From: Schizophyllum amplum
Lineage: Eukaryota; Basidiomycota; Agaricomycetes; Agaricales; Schizophyllaceae
DNA: 64,000 nt
Direction: 5' to 3'
NCBI GenBank assembly: GCA_007026445.1
Contig: VDMD01000002.1
Span: 1,550,001 to 1,614,000, forward strand
Within the stretch, counting starts at the first letter, position 1. Each line of letters starts with the position of its first letter. Below are positions 60,771 to 64,000 of the stretch, in pieces. Made by a program: the position numbers and the translations under genes. Under the pieces are notes generated by a model. That model was not told the DNA's origin, did no database searches, and saw only the letters and a list, made by a program, of their open reading frames with translations.

Positions 60771-61245
60771 GGATTGTTGTCGCCGGTATCTAGGCAGACA
60801 TGTTTCCGCGGATCGTTTTCATGCATACGTCTTGTGAGCTCCTCTCTGCACGCCTATTTATGACTGTCATGCTTTCTATGTTGTACATCATGTATCTGGA
60901 CATACCTGTATTGATGTGGTGCGCGCTGGATTACACATCCGTCACTTTGTGTCGTCGGTCCAGGGAGGGCATTGGTTGTCGTGAACTTGGTGCCATCGTA
61001 AACCTTCATGAGTACCGGCTTATCGGAGGAGGAAAGACTGAACACAGGTCGAATCGCAGGAAGGTCCGGGGACCGGGATTGCAAGTTGCAACTTGCAGTT
61101 GATACAAGCGTCCACGTGATCTAAACGTCCTTGCCCAAAGACCGTCACTTTTCGACTCAGAGTCGTAAGCCTCCCTCAGCAACTTCAGCCTTGCCCTGTC
61201 ACACGCACTCGCGATCTGGATGCTCCGTCTCTTTACTCGCTCACA
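60771..61245. other. Intergenic 475 bp
   Basis: Plus-strand genes on both sides. A CACGTG palindrome lies at 61113-61118, about 130 bp before the next start codon. No gene seen. Confidence 0.4.
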
Positions 61246-63786
61246 ATGAACAAGCCCAACTGTGATCCTTCAAAGCCCCGCGCTCTCCGCGATGTCGACT
61301 CGAAGACCTCGAAAACCGACAAACATCTGCTCCTCGGCTCGTTTCTACGAGAACAGAAAATACACGCTAGGACCTATGCTGCTCAGGGTCAGATAGAAAT
61401 GCGAACTTGGGACCAAGGACCGGCTCTGTCAATGAAAAAGCAACGTTCTACAGGCGAACCCACAACACCCACGATTGTCAGACCCGTCTCGCAGATCGGC
61501 TTCGATACTCCCGTGCTCAAGCCTCGAGTCCTCCAGAACTGCCGCGTCACTGGATCTAGCGTCATAGCTATCGCTCGCCCACCTAACAAGGACGAAAGGA
61601 ATGGGCTCGTCCGGTTAGCCGCCTCGAAACCTGCAGGCCGTGCGTCCCCTCATAAGCCGCGAGAGGACAAACGCACCCGCGCTGCAGAGCCGTCGCAAGT
61701 GCCGAAGATATCAACATCAGCGAGCTCCAGGAAGCGCATTGCCTGCGATGACCGCTCTGATGAGGACCAGGTCGCTCGTACGTCGTCTACTTCACGTTTA
61801 CTCGGCTTCGTTTGACGTGATGAATAGGCCTCGAGAACCGTAAAGAACGCAAGCGAATGAGGCGGGCTATCGTCAATCCCGACAATACTGAACATACCGT
61901 CGAACCGTCCACTCCTCCTGCGGCCGCGAAATTCAAGAAGGGAAAGGGAAAGGGACACAAAACGCAGAAAGGGAAGGAAAAGACTCCTGCGGCGTTTGCG
62001 CTCATGCATGGATTCGTTGCCACCAACGTAGGCAAAAATCGCTTAACGGTACGTTGACCTGGCATATCAGTCACTCTCGCTAACTTCAGAGCTTCAGGCC
62101 AGGCCGCAGGTGCCCGTGGGTGTCTTCAATAAAGGCAAGGCCTCAGAAAAAACTCGCGTGAGGGACATCCCGAGCAAGACACGTCAGCGATCTCGTTTAG
62201 TGTATAGGAAACTTTCTAACGCACAACCAGATGCCGGCAAAATGTTTTCAGAAGATCTTTTCCTTAACGGCACTGGGAAGAAGCGATCGCCCCGCAAGAA
62301 ACGCGCTCCGTCGCCATCATCAACGTCTTCCTCATCCTCTTCCTCCGCTCCACTCGCTCAAACCCACGCGGAAGAAGACCGAAAGCATGACAAATGGCGA
62401 AGCGACGATATACATCCTCTACTCAGCCCTAAAAGAGACGAAAACGGGCGCTGCATCTCCGAGATCTGGGATATAGAGTCGAAGGTGGCGGACGCATCTG
62501 CAATCGCCAAACCATCCACTCTTATCCTCGACACAGCTCCGCGCGGTTGGAATGCGGTCGAGCTTCCTCGGTCGGCCTGTGTCGGTACAGCGTCGACAGC
62601 TTTATCGGCTGACAACTGTCATGAGCGCTCCAGTCCGTCTCTGCGTCCTTCACAGTCCGCGTCGCAATGCGCGTGGCGAAGAAGATCCCTCGTCTCGGCC
62701 GTCGCTGCCGGCGACTCAATTGCGCTGCGCTCGAAATATTTTGAGCCCGCGCAGTCTGCAGAGATGGAGCAGGAATCGCCGAAGGGCATGACCATCGAAG
62801 GGGCGGCCGTTTGTCCCTCCTATGGTCGTCCGCTGGTGCCTCCAGGTTCTCAATGTGCTGGTGACTACCCGTCCGCCGTACCTTTCGTCCACCGACGCCC
62901 CGCCAGCGTAACAATTTCCGAAGACGGACAAGTCTGGGAGGCCACTCGGAAGACGCTCTCAGAACGGCCTTCGGAATGTTTCGTAAGCGCCTCGGAGCCT
63001 CAGCTGGACGATTACCTGGACGTCGGCTCTACCATAACTCACAACTACTTCTCTGAATGCCTAGCCGCCTCCGATCATACTACTGGGAACTACCCATCTC
63101 CTGTCATTGTCAAGGCTTCGTTCTGCGACGCTCGCTCCGAGCCTCAAGTTGGCCACCAATATCGACAAGCAGCTACATGGGACACCGCATCCTGGCACTC
63201 TGTCGATCATCTTGAAGAACATGGAGCTTTCCTACACGGAACACCCGTAGACATGGATCCGTACATCGACATATGCGACGACTCCCTTGGCACCTTCGAC
63301 GTCGCTGAAGGCTTTGATGCCGATCATAACTCAGTCCCCATGCCGGTGGACGACTGCACCTCTGTCGACGCTTCGTCCCAAGGTCCTTACGACGATTATG
63401 TTACCGGGCCAATGCTGTTCAGTCCCACAGAATCTTGCGCCCACGATGCTGCTCTTCTGACACCGTACAATCTCAGCTTCGACGTTAATCACTTGGACTA
63501 CAGTGATGACCTCCTCTCCCCCGCCAATGGAATGGATGAGGACTACGAACTTGGTACGATGGACCTACAGGCTTGGACCGACGAGAGCGGCATGTTATCA
63601 GACGACGACGGTGACAGTCTTGTCGTGCATTCAGAATTACGCGTCTTTGCGGAAGGCAAGGCCCTCCTTCTGGGAGTTTCGAAGGCGTCGACAGCCCTGG
63701 GTATCGGACACGGCCGAGTTTCCAAAGTAGAGGCGGATGTTGCACGCAGTCTACATGGGCATTGGGCAGCGCATCAGCCACTCTAG
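61246..63786 (+). CDS. Uncharacterised 813-aa protein with conserved C terminus
   Basis: Three exons (61246-61777, 61828-62048, 62098-63786) join in frame to 813 residues. The N terminus MNKPNCDPSKPRALRDVDSK resembles cell-cycle degron-bearing regions but lacks a canonical RxxL box. Basic Lys/Gly-rich stretches follow (KFKKGKGKGHKTQKGKEKTP), then a Ser run, then an acidic half with DYLDVGSTITHNYF, TYPYDDYV-like SQGPYDDYVTGPMLF, and DYELGTMDLQAWTDESGMLS. The C terminus GKALLLGVSKASTALGIGHG, RVSKVEADVARSLHGHWAAH is helical and unlike the disordered rest, so it is probably the conserved module. The acceptor at 62097 was chosen because it alone keeps the long frame. The function is unknown. Confidence 0.75.
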
Positions 63787-64000
63787 CAGCATTACATAAT
63801 ATTAAAGCGGTGGCAGCAACGTCTGCGCAGCCCAGGCGCAGCCAATGTCATTGCACATCCTTAAAGTTATTGTGACCACTTGATTGGTTCTACTAGTGCT
63901 GCACGAAGGCTCAAGCGTCAAAATGTGGTGATGTTTTGGTTTCACAAGGTCCTACGCGAGTAGCCTCAGTCCAAACCGTTGAATCGCAGTCACAGCGAAG

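Overview
This window reads as nuclear genomic DNA of a filamentous fungus, most likely a basidiomycete of the Agaricomycetes. Genes are densely packed on both strands. Almost all are interrupted by introns of about 50-60 nt with GTRNGT donors and short YAG acceptors. Third codon positions are GC-rich. The gene set includes a fungal KCH-type potassium transporter, a DASH kinetochore subunit, a Met10-type sulfite reductase and fungal 7TM proteins. I see no operons, ribosomal RNA, CRISPR array or intact transposon. The species assignment is inference; no search was possible.

Layout. 1-14.1 kb is mostly housekeeping and secretory genes: EMC3 (5'-truncated), a pyridoxal-reductase-like aldo/keto reductase with three 55-bp repeats upstream, a KCH transporter, the translational GTPase DRG1/RBG1, the v-SNARE VTI1, the ER glucosyltransferase ALG8 and the V-ATPase assembly factor VMA21. 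14.1-20.2 kb has one uncharacterised Ser/Pro-rich gene and then about 4.4 kb without a convincing gene. 20.2-27 kb holds a 7TM rhodopsin-domain protein, ribonucleotide reductase small subunit RNR2, the snoRNP protein IMP4 and an orphan HerA-like P-loop ATPase. 27-29.7 kb is gene-poor and marked by CCTGAGG/CCTCAGG clusters.

29.7-38.9 kb: rRNA methyltransferase RRP8 (with a GC-AG intron), a second gene-poor stretch, uracil phosphoribosyltransferase FUR1, sulfite reductase MET10 and an unknown acidic protein. 39-46.7 kb: a Dal5-like MFS permease, thiolase ERG10, the E2-like enzyme ATG10, ribosomal protein eS1 and adenine phosphoribosyltransferase APT1. 47.6-53 kb: an unknown 190-aa protein, the tiny DASH subunit DAD4, a second copy of the 7TM family and arginyltransferase ATE1. 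53.3-63.8 kb: a ketopantoate-reductase-family enzyme, the calcium sensor NCS1/FRQ1, a novel-looking Cys-motif protein, a WIPI3/HSV2-type PROPPIN and an 813-aa unknown protein.

The genes do not form one pathway. Several belong to common processes by chance or loose linkage: nucleotide supply (RNR2, FUR1, APT1), ribosome biogenesis (IMP4, RRP8, eS1), autophagy (ATG10, HSV2-like) and the ER/endomembrane system (EMC3, VTI1, ALG8, VMA21). The least explained items are the two distant 7TM paralogues, the HerA-like ATPase, the Cys-motif protein, the 55-bp promoter repeats and the two repeat-like gene-poor stretches.
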